Source: Solwaraspora sp. WMMA2056 (lineage in GTDB: Bacteria; Actinomycetota; Actinomycetes; Mycobacteriales; Micromonosporaceae). From it: a stretch of 64,000 nucleotides of DNA. A program made the translations under genes and the position numbers. The notes beneath the pieces are model-generated. The model saw nothing but the letters and a program-made list of their open reading frames with translations. It was not told the origin of the DNA and ran no database searches. The DNA is taken from positions 434,001-498,000 of the forward strand of contig NZ_CP128360.1 of NCBI RefSeq assembly GCF_030345095.1, given 5' to 3'. This document shows, piece after piece, positions 16,997 through 25,309 of the stretch; the first letter of the stretch is position 1, and each line of letters opens with the position of its first letter.

Positions 16997-18256
16997 GTGC
17001 GCGTGCTGATCACCAGTCCGCCCGGGGCCGGGCACCTCTTCCCACTCGTACCGCTGGCCTGGGCGTTGCGCGCCGCCGGCCACGACGTACTGGTCGCCAC
17101 CACGGCCGAAGGGCTCGCCGGCGCGGCCCACGCCGGCCTGCCCACGGTGGACGTCGCGCCCGGCGCCCCGGTCGCCGGGGTCTTCGGCACCGGCACCCCG
17201 GCCGAATGGACCGAGCGGATGCGCCGACGCGGGCTGCGGATCGCCGCCGCCGGCAGCCGGATCGACCCGCTGCTGCTGGAGACCTTCGGCCGGATCGCCG
17301 ACCTGATGGCCGACGGCACCCTGGCGGTGGCCCGCTGGTGGCGGCCGGACCTGATCGTCCACTCCCGGCTGCACCCGGTCGGACCGTTGGTCGCGCGGGC
17401 GCTGCGGGTGCCGGCCGTCGAGCACGGATTCAACCTGCTCCGCGAGCAGACCCTGGCCACCCGGTTCCTGCCCTGGCTGGCGGCGGCGTACCGCCGACTC
17501 GGCGTACCGCTGGAACTGCCCGAGCGGGTGGTCCTGCACCTCGCGCCGGCCGAGCTGATGATCGGCGACGGCGACGGCTGGCCGATGCGGTACGTGCCGT
17601 ACAACGCCGGCGGGACGCTGCCCGACTGGCTGCGCCGGCCAGCCGACCGACCCCGCGTCCTGATCACCCTGGGCACCGTGGTGCCCGCCCTGGCCGGTCT
17701 GTCCGGGCTGCGCCGCACCATCGACGCCGCCGCCGACGTCGACGCCGAGTTCGTACTCACCGTCGCCGAGGGTGACGCGCCAGGAGACGGCGGCCGGGGC
17801 GACGACACCGACCCGGTCGGGCTCGGGCCGCTGCCGGGCAACGTCCGGGTCACCGGCTGGCTGCCGCTGGCCCCCGCCCTCGCCGCCTGCGCCGCCGTCG
17901 TGCACCACGGTGGCTCCGGGACCATGATGACCGCGCTCGGCGGCGGCGTACCGCAGCTCGTCCTGCCGCACGGCGCCGACCAGTTCGTCAACGCCGCGCT
18001 GGTGGTCCGGCACCGGCTCGGCCTGCGCGCCGACCCCGACGCGGTCACCGCCGACCTGCTCGCCGCGCTGCTCGCCGGTGGCCCGGCGACCAGCGGCGTC
18101 GACCGGGCGGCCCGGTTGATGGCGGCGCTGCCGCCGCCGGCCGTGACCGCCGCCCAACTGACCGACCCGGTCGCCGCCGGCACCACCGCACCGGCACCCG
18201 CCGCGACCGGCACCACCGCACCGGCACCCGCCGTCACCTCGGCGCAGGTGCTTTGA
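16997..18256 (+). CDS. Family 1 glycosyltransferase (EryCIII/UGT-like)
   Basis: The 419-aa protein has the GT-B fold of macrolide-type glycosyltransferases. The N terminus reads VRVLITSPPGAGHLFPL, the family's acceptor-domain opening. The C-terminal donor motif is VVHHGGSGTMMTALGGGVPQ followed by LPHGADQ, which binds the nucleotide sugar. The last 40 residues are a Pro/Ala/Thr repeat tail (TTAPAPA). The GTG at 16997 has a GGGGGGT site seven bases before it. Bases 16903-16996 are AT-rich and form a shared promoter with the divergent methyltransferase. Acceptor and sugar are unknown. Confidence 0.85.
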   Translation: MRVLITSPPGAGHLFPLVPLAWALRAAGHDVLVATTAEGLAGAAHAGLPTVDVAPGAPVAGVFGTGTPAEWTERMRRRGLRIAAAGSRIDPLLLETFGRIADLMADGTLAVARWWRPDLIVHSRLHPVGPLVARALRVPAVEHGFNLLREQTLATRFLPWLAAAYRRLGVPLELPERVVLHLAPAELMIGDGDGWPMRYVPYNAGGTLPDWLRRPADRPRVLITLGTVVPALAGLSGLRRTIDAAADVDAEFVLTVAEGDAPGDGGRGDDTDPVGLGPLPGNVRVTGWLPLAPALAACAAVVHHGGSGTMMTALGGGVPQLVLPHGADQFVNAALVVRHRLGLRADPDAVTADLLAALLAGGPATSGVDRAARLMAALPPPAVTAAQLTDPVAAGTTAPAPAATGTTAPAPAVTSAQVL

Positions 18257-18263
18257 TTGCCAG

Positions 18264-19922
18264 GTGACCAACCCGGCGATCCTCACCGTCGACGACGACC
18301 CCAACGTCTCCCGTGCCGTCGCCCGCGACATCCGCCGCCGGTACGGCGACCGCTACCGCGTCGTACGGGCCGGCTCGGGCGCCGAGGCGCTCACCGCCCT
18401 GCGGGAGTTGAAACTCCGCGCCGAGCAGGTGGCCCTGCTGCTGGCCGACTACCGGATGCCGGAGATGAACGGCATCGAGTTCCTCGAAGCCGCGATGGAC
18501 CTGTACCCGCAGGCCCGGCGGGTGCTGCTGACCGCCTACGCCGACACCGACGCCGCCATCGACGCCATCAACATCGTCGACCTCGACCACTACCTGCTCA
18601 AACCCTGGCACCCGCCGGAGGAGAAGCTCTACCCGGTCTGCGACGCGCTGCTCGAGTCGTGGCAGCGCACCCCGGTCGCCGCCGCCGACGAGCTGCGGGT
18701 CGTCGGCCACCGCTGGTCGGCCCCGTCGTTCGAGGTCCGCGACTTCCTCGCCCGCAACCTGGTGCCGTACCGGTGGCTGCTCGCCGACGACCCCGAGGCG
18801 CAGCGGCTGCTCGCCGCCGCCGACGCCGGGCCGGCCGACATCCCGGTGGTGATCTGCCCGGACGGCACGGTGCTGCGCAACCCCGACCGGGCCGCGCTGG
18901 CCGCCCAGGTCGGTCTGCGCACCGAACCCGCCCGGGACTTCTACGACCTGGTCGTGGTCGGTGCCGGCCCGGCCGGCCTCGGCGCCGCCGTGTACGGCGC
19001 GTCCGAGGGTCTGCGGACCGTCCTCGTCGAGCGCCAGGCCACCGGCGGCCAGGCCGGACAGAGCAGCCGGATCGAGAACTACCTCGGCTTCCCCGACGGC
19101 GTCTCCGGTGCCCAGTTGACCGACCGGGCCCGGCGGCAGGCGTTGAAGTTCGGCACCGAACTGCTGACCACCCGCGACGTGGTCGGCCTGAGCACCGCCG
19201 GCGCGACCCGGCTGCTGCACTTCGCCGACGGCAGCACCATCGCGGGACACACCGTCGTGCTCGCCACCGGGGTGGCGTACCGGCAACTCGACGCCCCCGG
19301 CCTGGCGGAGCTGACCGGCCGGGGGGTCTTCTACGGTTCGGCGGCGACCGAGGCACCACACTGCGTCGGCCAGGACGTCTACATCGTCGGCGGGGCGAAC
19401 TCGGCCGGACAGGCGGCGGTCTACTTCGCCCGGCACGCCGACCGGGTGCACCTGCTGATTCGAGGAGCCGACCTGACCCAGTCGATGTCCCGGTACCTGA
19501 TCGAACAGATCGAACGAATCGACACCATCCAGGTGCATCCGAACTCGGAGGTCGTCGCAGCGACCGGCGAGGACCATCTGGAACGGCTCACGGTGCGCGA
19601 CACCCGCACCGGCGACACCCGCGACGTCGACACCTCGTGGCTGTTCGTCTTCATCGGCGCACAGCCGCGCACCGACTGGCTCGACGGGACGGTGGTGCGC
19701 GACGGCCGTGGCTTCGTCGTCACCGGACCCGACCTCACCACCGGTGGGCGCCGACCGCCCGGCTGGTCGTTGCCCCGGGACCCGTACCTGCTGGAGTCGA
19801 GCGTCCCCGGCGTGTTCGCGGCCGGCGACGTACGGGCCGAGTCGGTGAAACGGGTCGCCTCCGCCGTCGGCGAAGGCGCCCTGGTGGTCACCCTGGCGCA
19901 CCGCTACCTGGCGGCGCAGTGA
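18264..19922 (+). CDS. Response regulator receiver fused to a thioredoxin-reductase-like flavoprotein
   Basis: 552 aa. Residues 5-125 are a CheY-like receiver with acidic DDD at 10-12, phospho-acceptor D62 in LLLADYRMPEMNG and K of LLKPW. A linker follows, then an FAD/NAD(P) thioredoxin-reductase fold from about residue 228 (LVVVGAGPAGLGAA, GGQAGQSSRIENYLGFP, YIVGGANSAGQAA). The redox CxxC of thioredoxin reductases is absent: the matching place reads YGSAATEAPHC. It may thus act as an NADPH oxidase-like or signalling flavoprotein. The GTG start is seven bases after the glycosyltransferase stop, and its stop overlaps the kinase start, so the cognate kinase is next door. Confidence 0.9.
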   Translation: MTNPAILTVDDDPNVSRAVARDIRRRYGDRYRVVRAGSGAEALTALRELKLRAEQVALLLADYRMPEMNGIEFLEAAMDLYPQARRVLLTAYADTDAAIDAINIVDLDHYLLKPWHPPEEKLYPVCDALLESWQRTPVAAADELRVVGHRWSAPSFEVRDFLARNLVPYRWLLADDPEAQRLLAAADAGPADIPVVICPDGTVLRNPDRAALAAQVGLRTEPARDFYDLVVVGAGPAGLGAAVYGASEGLRTVLVERQATGGQAGQSSRIENYLGFPDGVSGAQLTDRARRQALKFGTELLTTRDVVGLSTAGATRLLHFADGSTIAGHTVVLATGVAYRQLDAPGLAELTGRGVFYGSAATEAPHCVGQDVYIVGGANSAGQAAVYFARHADRVHLLIRGADLTQSMSRYLIEQIERIDTIQVHPNSEVVAATGEDHLERLTVRDTRTGDTRDVDTSWLFVFIGAQPRTDWLDGTVVRDGRGFVVTGPDLTTGGRRPPGWSLPRDPYLLESSVPGVFAAGDVRAESVKRVASAVGEGALVVTLAHRYLAAQ

Positions 19923-21391
19923 ACGCCGACCCGGCTCCGGCCGCCGACGAGGCGCCGGCCAGCGACCAGGCGCCGGCCGCCGACCGACTCGACCCCGCCG
20001 ACCTGCGCGACCTGTTCCTGTTCGAGTCGCTCACCGGCGACCAGCTCGCCGAGATCAGTCGGCTCGGCCGGGTCCGCCACTGGCCACCGGGAGCCGACGT
20101 GTACGCCGAGGGGGACCCGGCGGAGTGCTTCTTCGTGCTGCTCGACGGCGCGATCGCGCTGACCCGTCGGGTCCGCGGCGCCGACGTCGAGGTGACCCGC
20201 AGCGACCAGCGTGGCGCGTACGCCGGGGCCACCCAGGCGTACGCCGGTGAACGGATGGAGCAGGTCTACCCCAACACGATGCGGGCATTGACCGACGTCG
20301 CCCTGCTGGCGCTGCCCGCGCCGGAGTTCGCCGCCGTCATCCGGCAGTGGTTCCCGATGGCGATGCACCTGCTGGACGGGCTGTTCGTCGCGATGCGGAC
20401 CACGCAGACGGTGGTCGGTGAACGGGAGCGGCTGGTCGCGCTCGGCTCGCTCACCGCCGGGCTGACCCACGAGCTGAACAACCCGGCCGCGGCGGCGGTG
20501 CGGGCGACCGCCGTACTGCGGGAACGGCTCGCCGGAATGCGACAGAAGCTCGCCATGGTCGCCGACGGCCGGCTCGACGGGGCGCAGCTGCACAGACTGG
20601 TCGAACTGCAGGAGACCGCGGTGCGCCGGGCCACGACGGCCCCCTTACGCACCCCGTTGCAGGTCACCGACGCGGAGGACGCACTGGCCGACTGGCTCGA
20701 CGCGCACGGCGTACCCGATGGGTGGGAGCTGGCCGCCACCCTGGTCGCCGGCGGCTTCGACGACGACGCCCTCGACGAGGTGGCCGGCGCGGTCCTTGCC
20801 TCGGACCTGACGGCGGCGGTGCGCTGGCTGGCGTACACCGTCGAGACCGAGCTGCTGCTCGGTGAGATCGACGACGCGGTCCGCCGGATCTCGTCGCTGG
20901 TCGGTGCCGCCAAGCAGTACTCGCAGCTGGACCGGGCCCCGCACCAGACGGTCGACGTGCACGAACTGCTCGACGCCACCCTCGCCATGTTCACCGGCAA
21001 GATCCCGGCCGAGGTACGGGTGGTCCGCGACTACGACCGGACGCTGCCGGCGGTGCCGGCCTACCCGGCGGAGCTCAACCAGGTCTGGACCAACCTGATC
21101 GACAACGCGCTGGGGGCGATGGGACCGGCCGGGACCCTCACGGTGCGCACCGGCACCACCGGCGACCAGCTGTCGGTGGAGATCACCGACACCGGGCCCG
21201 GGATCCCGCCGGAGGTGCGGCCCCGGATCTTCGAGCCGTTCTTCACCACCAAACCGATCGGCGAAGGTACCGGGCTGGGGCTCGACATCTCCTACCGGAT
21301 CGTCGTCAAGAAACACGGTGGGGACATCCGGGTGGATTCGGCCCCCGGGGCGACCAGCTTCCGCGTGCTGCTCCCATTGACCGCTGGTTGA
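19919..21391 (+). CDS. Histidine kinase with N-terminal cyclic-nucleotide-binding-like domain
   Basis: 490 aa. Residues 30-150 form a cNMP-binding (CRP-like) sensor: LFLFESLTGDQLAEI, PGADVYAEGDPAECFFVLLDG. The kinase core has the H box GLTHELNNPAAAA with H184, an N box LNQVWTNLIDNALGAM, the G1 box ITDTGPGIPPEV and the G2 box GEGTGLGLDISYRIV. There is no membrane segment, so it senses a cytosolic signal. The GTG overlaps the TGA of the receiver-reductase gene, implying a coupled two-component operon. The long frame upstream in the same phase is a shadow. Confidence 0.92.
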   Translation: MNADPAPAADEAPASDQAPAADRLDPADLRDLFLFESLTGDQLAEISRLGRVRHWPPGADVYAEGDPAECFFVLLDGAIALTRRVRGADVEVTRSDQRGAYAGATQAYAGERMEQVYPNTMRALTDVALLALPAPEFAAVIRQWFPMAMHLLDGLFVAMRTTQTVVGERERLVALGSLTAGLTHELNNPAAAAVRATAVLRERLAGMRQKLAMVADGRLDGAQLHRLVELQETAVRRATTAPLRTPLQVTDAEDALADWLDAHGVPDGWELAATLVAGGFDDDALDEVAGAVLASDLTAAVRWLAYTVETELLLGEIDDAVRRISSLVGAAKQYSQLDRAPHQTVDVHELLDATLAMFTGKIPAEVRVVRDYDRTLPAVPAYPAELNQVWTNLIDNALGAMGPAGTLTVRTGTTGDQLSVEITDTGPGIPPEVRPRIFEPFFTTKPIGEGTGLGLDISYRIVVKKHGGDIRVDSAPGATSFRVLLPLTAG

Positions 21392-21406
21392 CCGCACACT
21401 GGGTGG

Positions 21407-21889
21407 GTGAACGACGTCGCCGCGGTGCTGCTGGTCGATCCGGCGGGTGCCGTCCTGCTGCAACTGCGCGACGGCCGGGCACCCAGCCATCCGCACACCT
21501 GGTGCGTGCCCGGCGGGCACTGCGAGCCCGGCGAGACGCCCGAGCAGACCGCGCTGCGGGAGCTGTGGGAGGAGACCGGCCTGCGGCCCGAGCACGGGCT
21601 GCGGTTGTTCTGCCGCCGGGAGCTGGCCGACGACCGGACGGCGCACTACTTCTTCGGCACCACCCGGGCCCGCCAGCGCGACGTCGTGCTCGGCGAGGGC
21701 GCGGCCATGACGTTCCTGCAGCCGGCCCAGATCGTCGACGGCCGCCCGCTGTCGCCCGGCTCGGCCAGCCTGCTCGCCGAGTTCCTGGCCTCGCCGCACT
21801 ACGCCTGGGGTGCCACCGGCGCCGCGTACGATTCGCCGCATGATCCGGACCGACGCCAGTTCCGCGCGCTCCACCGGGCCGACGGGTAG
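21407..21889 (+). CDS. Nudix hydrolase
   Basis: The 160-aa protein contains a complete Nudix box: [20 protein letters not shown] followed by ETGL, with the REUxEE metal-binding glutamates. Nudix enzymes hydrolyse nucleoside diphosphates linked to another moiety; the substrate here is not predictable. It begins with GTG 15 bases after the kinase stop. Its last 50 bases overlap the start of the adenine methylase in another frame, so the C-terminal 15 residues may be unimportant for function. Confidence 0.88.
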   Translation: MNDVAAVLLVDPAGAVLLQLRDGRAPSHPHTWCVPGGHCEPGETPEQTALRELWEETGLRPEHGLRLFCRRELADDRTAHYFFGTTRARQRDVVLGEGAAMTFLQPAQIVDGRPLSPGSASLLAEFLASPHYAWGATGAAYDSPHDPDRRQFRALHRADG

Positions 21890-22736
21890 GTCGACGGGGA
21901 CGGGTAGGCCGACGGGCAGGTCGTTCCTCAAGTGGGCGGGCGGCAAGACGCGGTACGCGGCGACCATCGTCAGCGCCGCGCCGCCGTTCACCGGCACCTA
22001 CCGGGAGCCGTTCCTGGGTAGCGGCGCGGTCTTCTTCGAGCTGGCACCCGAACGGGCGGTGCTCAGCGACGCCAACCCGGAGCTGATCGTCTGCTTCCAG
22101 GTGGTGGCCGCCGACCCGGCGGCGGTGATGCGACTGCTCGACGAGCAGCCCAACACCGCCGAGCACTTCGCGGCGATGCGCCGCCGGTCGCCCGCCGACT
22201 GCTCCGACCTGGAACGCGCGGTCCGGGTCGTCTATCTGAACAAGACCGCGTTCCGGGGGCTGTGGCGGGTCAACCGACGAGGCGAGTTCAACACGCCGTA
22301 CGGCGCCTACGACCGGCCGTACTACGACCGGCGGGTGCTGCTCGACGCCGCCCGCACGCTGCGCCGGGCCGAGCTGCGTACGGGCGACTTCGTCGACGAG
22401 CTCGACGCGGCACAGGCCGGCGACTGGGTGTACCTGGACCCGCCGTACGTGCCGCTCGGTGGTTGGGCCGACTTCAAGCGGTACACCTCGGCGCAGTTCG
22501 GCCCGCACGACCACGTCCGGCTGCGGGACGCGATGGTACGGGCCGCCGGACGCGGTGTCTGGTTGACGCTGACCAACAGCGACACCCCGTTCGTCCGGGA
22601 TCTGTTCGGCCCGGACTTCTCGATCGCCCGGATGGCCACCCGCCGGGACATCAACCTGCAGGCGGCCAACCGGCGCAGCTGGGACCTGCTGATCACCAAC
22701 TACGAGCTGCCGGTGCCGGTCGGGCCGCCGGGCTGA
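21840..22736 (+). CDS. D12-class DNA adenine N6-methyltransferase (Dam family)
   Basis: 298 aa. It has the Dam/D12 motifs in order: KWAGGKTR (motif X) near residue 32, [14 protein letters not shown] (motif I) near 56, a middle target-recognition region with [14 protein letters not shown] and the catalytic DPPYVPL (motif IV) near 202, which methylates adenine N6. The start at 21840 has an unusual Ser/Thr/Gly/Arg-rich lead of about 25 residues before the core, so translation might begin further in. No restriction enzyme gene is adjacent, so it appears to be an orphan methylase. GATC or another target cannot be told by eye. Confidence 0.9.
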   Translation: MIRTDASSARSTGPTGRSTGTGRPTGRSFLKWAGGKTRYAATIVSAAPPFTGTYREPFLGSGAVFFELAPERAVLSDANPELIVCFQVVAADPAAVMRLLDEQPNTAEHFAAMRRRSPADCSDLERAVRVVYLNKTAFRGLWRVNRRGEFNTPYGAYDRPYYDRRVLLDAARTLRRAELRTGDFVDELDAAQAGDWVYLDPPYVPLGGWADFKRYTSAQFGPHDHVRLRDAMVRAAGRGVWLTLTNSDTPFVRDLFGPDFSIARMATRRDINLQAANRRSWDLLITNYELPVPVGPPG

Positions 22737-22804
22737 CGTTCCGCCTGCCCGGCGGCTGTGACCAGCGGTCGCCCGTCTGGCGGGGTGCGGGTCCCGCTGT
22801 CCAC

Positions 22805-23677
22805 CTACCCGGCGGCGACGGCGGCCCGGACCGCCGACGCGAGGGTGGTGGTGGGCCGGCCGATGAGTCGGCGCAGGTCACCGCTGTCGGTGGTCAGGTC
22901 GCCCTGGCTGATCCCGACGTCGGAGGCGGCCAGCACGGCGGCGAACTCCGCCGGCACGCCCGCGTCGGTCAGCGCCTTGGCGTACACGTCCTCAGGCAAG
23001 TCCTGGTAGTCGACCGGACGTCCGCTGGCCTGGCTGATCTCGGCAGCCAGTTCGGCGAGGGTGAACGGGTGGTCGCCGCCGAGTTCGTACACGACCCCGG
23101 CCGGGTCGGCGGCGGCCGGATCGGTCAGCACCGCGGCTGCGGCGGCGGCGAAGTCGGCGCGGGTCGCCGCGGCCACCCGGCCGTCGCCGGCGGACCCGAA
23201 GACACTGCCGGTGGCCAGCGCCTGCGGCAGTGCCGCTTCGGTGTAGTTCTCCAGGTACCAACCGTTGCGGAGCAGGACGAACGGCAGCCCACTGGCGCGG
23301 ACCAGCTCCTCGGTGGCGAGGTGCTCGGCGGCCAGCGGGACGCTGCTGGTGTCGGCGCGCAGGATGCTCGTGTAGACGATCAGCTCGACCCCGGCCGAGG
23401 TGGCGGCGTCGATCACGTTGCGGTGCTGCGGTACCCGCTTGCCGACCTCGCTGCCGGAGACCAGCAGCAGCCGACGGGTGCCGGCGAGGGCCGGGCCGAG
23501 GGTCTCCGGTCGGTCGTAGTCGCCGACCCGGACCTGCACGCCCCGGGCGGCGAGGTCGGCGGCCTTGGCCGGGTCGCGGACGACGGCGACGATCTCGCCG
23601 GCCGGTACGCCGCGGTCCAGCAGGTCGGTGACGACGAGACGACCGAGATGGCCGGATGCGCCGGTGACAGTGATCAT
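22805..23677 (-). CDS. NmrA-like NAD(P)H:quinone oxidoreductase (QorB family)
   Basis: 290 aa with an extended SDR fold. The N terminus reads MITVTGASGHLGRLVV, the NAD(P)-binding glycine motif, followed by SGSEVGKRVPQHRNVIDAA and LVYTSILRAD-type segments typical of QorB/YtfG. The C-terminal half has FTLAELAAEISQASGRPV. ATG 23677 is chosen because AGGAG lies upstream. It is divergent from an HxlR regulator, the classical arrangement in which electrophile or quinone stress relieves repression; regulation is inferred from that layout. Confidence 0.9.
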   Translation of the reverse strand: MITVTGASGHLGRLVVTDLLDRGVPAGEIVAVVRDPAKAADLAARGVQVRVGDYDRPETLGPALAGTRRLLLVSGSEVGKRVPQHRNVIDAATSAGVELIVYTSILRADTSSVPLAAEHLATEELVRASGLPFVLLRNGWYLENYTEAALPQALATGSVFGSAGDGRVAAATRADFAAAAAAVLTDPAAADPAGVVYELGGDHPFTLAELAAEISQASGRPVDYQDLPEDVYAKALTDAGVPAEFAAVLAASDVGISQGDLTTDSGDLRRLIGRPTTTLASAVRAAVAAG

Positions 23678-23730
23678 GTCTGCTCCTGGGTCTTGTGGGT
23701 GGCGACCCGGCGGGCCGCCACCCACAAGAG

Positions 23731-23753
23731 TGCACTAACTTTTCGAAAGTGCA
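23731..23753. promoter_or_regulatory. Putative HxlR operator in the divergent promoter
   Basis: An inverted repeat, TGCACT (23731-23736) and AGTGCA (23748-23753), flanks a TTCGAA core between the quinone oxidoreductase and HxlR genes. It is the clearest dyad in the 130-base gap, and its position suits an autoregulatory operator. Confidence 0.55.
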
Positions 23754-23809
23754 ACCTATCGGTGAGCGCTGTCACTGACTTCGTACCCGATCGGGGTTAA
23801 CCTGGGTCC

Positions 23810-24238
23810 ATGGCCACCCGGTCCCCGACCACGCCGCACCCCGACCACGTCGGGGCCACCACCGACGACCCGATGGCGCAACTGATCGCCGACGTGTTCG
23901 CGCGGGCCTGCCCGTCCCGGGAGACCCTGGAGCACGTTTCCAGCAAATGGGGCATCCTGGCGCTCGTCGCACTGCTGGACGGCAACTACCGCTTCAACGC
24001 GCTGCGCCGCCGGGTCGATGGCATCAGCGAGAAGATGCTGGCCCAGACCCTGCAGGCGCTGGAGCGCGACGGGATGGTCAACCGTGACGTCCAGGCCACC
24101 ATCCCGCCGCGCGTCGAGTACAGCCTCACCCCGCTCGGGCAGTCCGTCGCGACCGCTCTGATGGGGCTGATCGAGCTCGTGGAAGGCGCGATGCCGACCG
24201 TACTCGCGGCCCGCGCCCGGTTCGACGCCGCCAGCTGA
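23810..24238 (+). CDS. HxlR/MarR-type winged-helix regulator
   Basis: 142 aa with the HxlR signature: a cysteine near the start of the domain (RACPSRETLEHVSSKWGIL), the recognition segment FNALRRRVDGISEKMLAQTL and the wing VEYSLTPLGQS. C34 could be the redox or electrophile sensing residue, as in QsrR/YodB relatives. It is divergently transcribed from the quinone reductase, which it most likely controls together with itself through the dyad in the shared promoter. Confidence 0.92.
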   Translation: MATRSPTTPHPDHVGATTDDPMAQLIADVFARACPSRETLEHVSSKWGILALVALLDGNYRFNALRRRVDGISEKMLAQTLQALERDGMVNRDVQATIPPRVEYSLTPLGQSVATALMGLIELVEGAMPTVLAARARFDAAS

Positions 24239-24276
24239 GGGTCTCAGCCGGCGGCCGTTCTCAGCCCGGCGGCCGG

Positions 24277-24350
24277 TCACCGCAGCAGGCTGCCGACCCG
24301 CTACCGCAACAGGCTGCCGACCGGTTACTGCAGCAGGCTGCCGACCGGGG
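24277..24350. repeat. Three tandem 24-25 bp copies at the end of the DUF5995 gene
   Basis: Three imperfect copies sharing CAGGCTGCCGACC start at 24277, 24302 and 24326. The third encodes the last residues of the DUF5995 protein. The other two lie just past its stop, and each begins with a potential stop codon in the minus direction (TTA, CTA, TCA on the plus strand). It looks like slippage duplication of the gene's 3' end. Confidence 0.75.
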
Positions 24351-25089
24351 ACAGCAACGCCCAACCCAGGAACGCGGTGTGCCGGTCCAGCCGGATCCGC
24401 TCGCTCTCCATCGCCGCCGCATCGTCGCGCAGCGTCCACATCCGCGCGGCGTCACGCCAGGCGATGTCCCGGGTGAACTCGACCAACCGGTTCTGGTACC
24501 AGTCGTCGATGCGTCCGTTCAGCCGGTCGATGCAGATCTGCCAGGTGCTCAGATAGCTACGCCGCAGCTCGGGGATCCGGTCGAAGAAGATCTCGTTGAT
24601 GTACAGGTAGTCGCGGTGCTGGGCGTCGTTCTCCGGCCCCGACCCCAACTTCGCCCAGGTGTTCAGCAACGCGAACGGCAGGTCGTAGTTGATGTGAGCG
24701 TTCACCCCGGCGGCCGCCGACGGCAACGACCGTACGCTCTCGTCCCGCAGCCGACGGAACAGGACCTGCCAGGCCGCCGGGGTGTCGGCCCGGTTGCCCC
24801 AGCAGCGCAACGCCTCGAAGTAGCGCTCGGCGAACTCGATGTCCAGCAGGGTGAGGAACTCCGGGTCGGCGAACGCGCCCGCCTCGAGTCGCTCCTGAAT
24901 GGTCCGGGTGATGACCCAGTAGAGATGGTTGAAGTCGGCGACCGGGTTCTCCGGGTCGTCCGGCGTGGCCTCGGTCAGCAGCAGTTGCAGCGCGGCCAGA
25001 TCCTCGACCACGCCGGCGACGTCGGTCGGCCGATGGCAGAGAATCTCCATGATCTGGTCGTGCACGTGACCCCAGCGAAGTTCCGGCAT
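24325..25089 (-). CDS. DUF5995 family protein, function unknown
   Basis: 254 aa, soluble and helix-rich, with the pattern of DUF5995: DFNHLYWVITRTIQE, FAERYFEALRCW, GVNAHINYDLPFALL and a final RHTAFLGWALLSP. The GVNAHINYDL motif with its His/Asn/Asp is the best conserved part and might be an active or metal site, but no activity is known to me. The start at 25089 has GGAGGTG five bases upstream; the longer frame has none. It stands alone between an HxlR gene and a LuxR regulator. Confidence 0.8.
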   Translation of the reverse strand: MPELRWGHVHDQIMEILCHRPTDVAGVVEDLAALQLLLTEATPDDPENPVADFNHLYWVITRTIQERLEAGAFADPEFLTLLDIEFAERYFEALRCWGNRADTPAAWQVLFRRLRDESVRSLPSAAAGVNAHINYDLPFALLNTWAKLGSGPENDAQHRDYLYINEIFFDRIPELRRSYLSTWQICIDRLNGRIDDWYQNRLVEFTRDIAWRDAARMWTLRDDAAAMESERIRLDRHTAFLGWALLSPVGSLLQ

Positions 25090-25309
25090 CGGACACCTCC
25101 AGTCTGCAGTGGCCCCTGTTCTTTCGAGACAGTCGATCCCTACAGTGGCAGGGCCTGCCAAGTCGCAGGTATCCGCGCAACGACGGGTGTGCACTGGCCG
25201 AACCCGGCAGACACCGACGCGGTCGCCCGGCAGACACCGTCGACCGGCCGGGTCCGGCCGGCCGGTCGGTGTCCGCCGTCAGCCGGACTGGCAGGTCTAC
25301 AGTCGGGTT

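Noticed and set aside
18257-19918. N-terminal extension of the histidine kinase frame over the receiver-reductase gene
   Set aside because: The extension is Arg/Pro shadow of another frame; GTG at 19919 in a stop overlap is the natural start.
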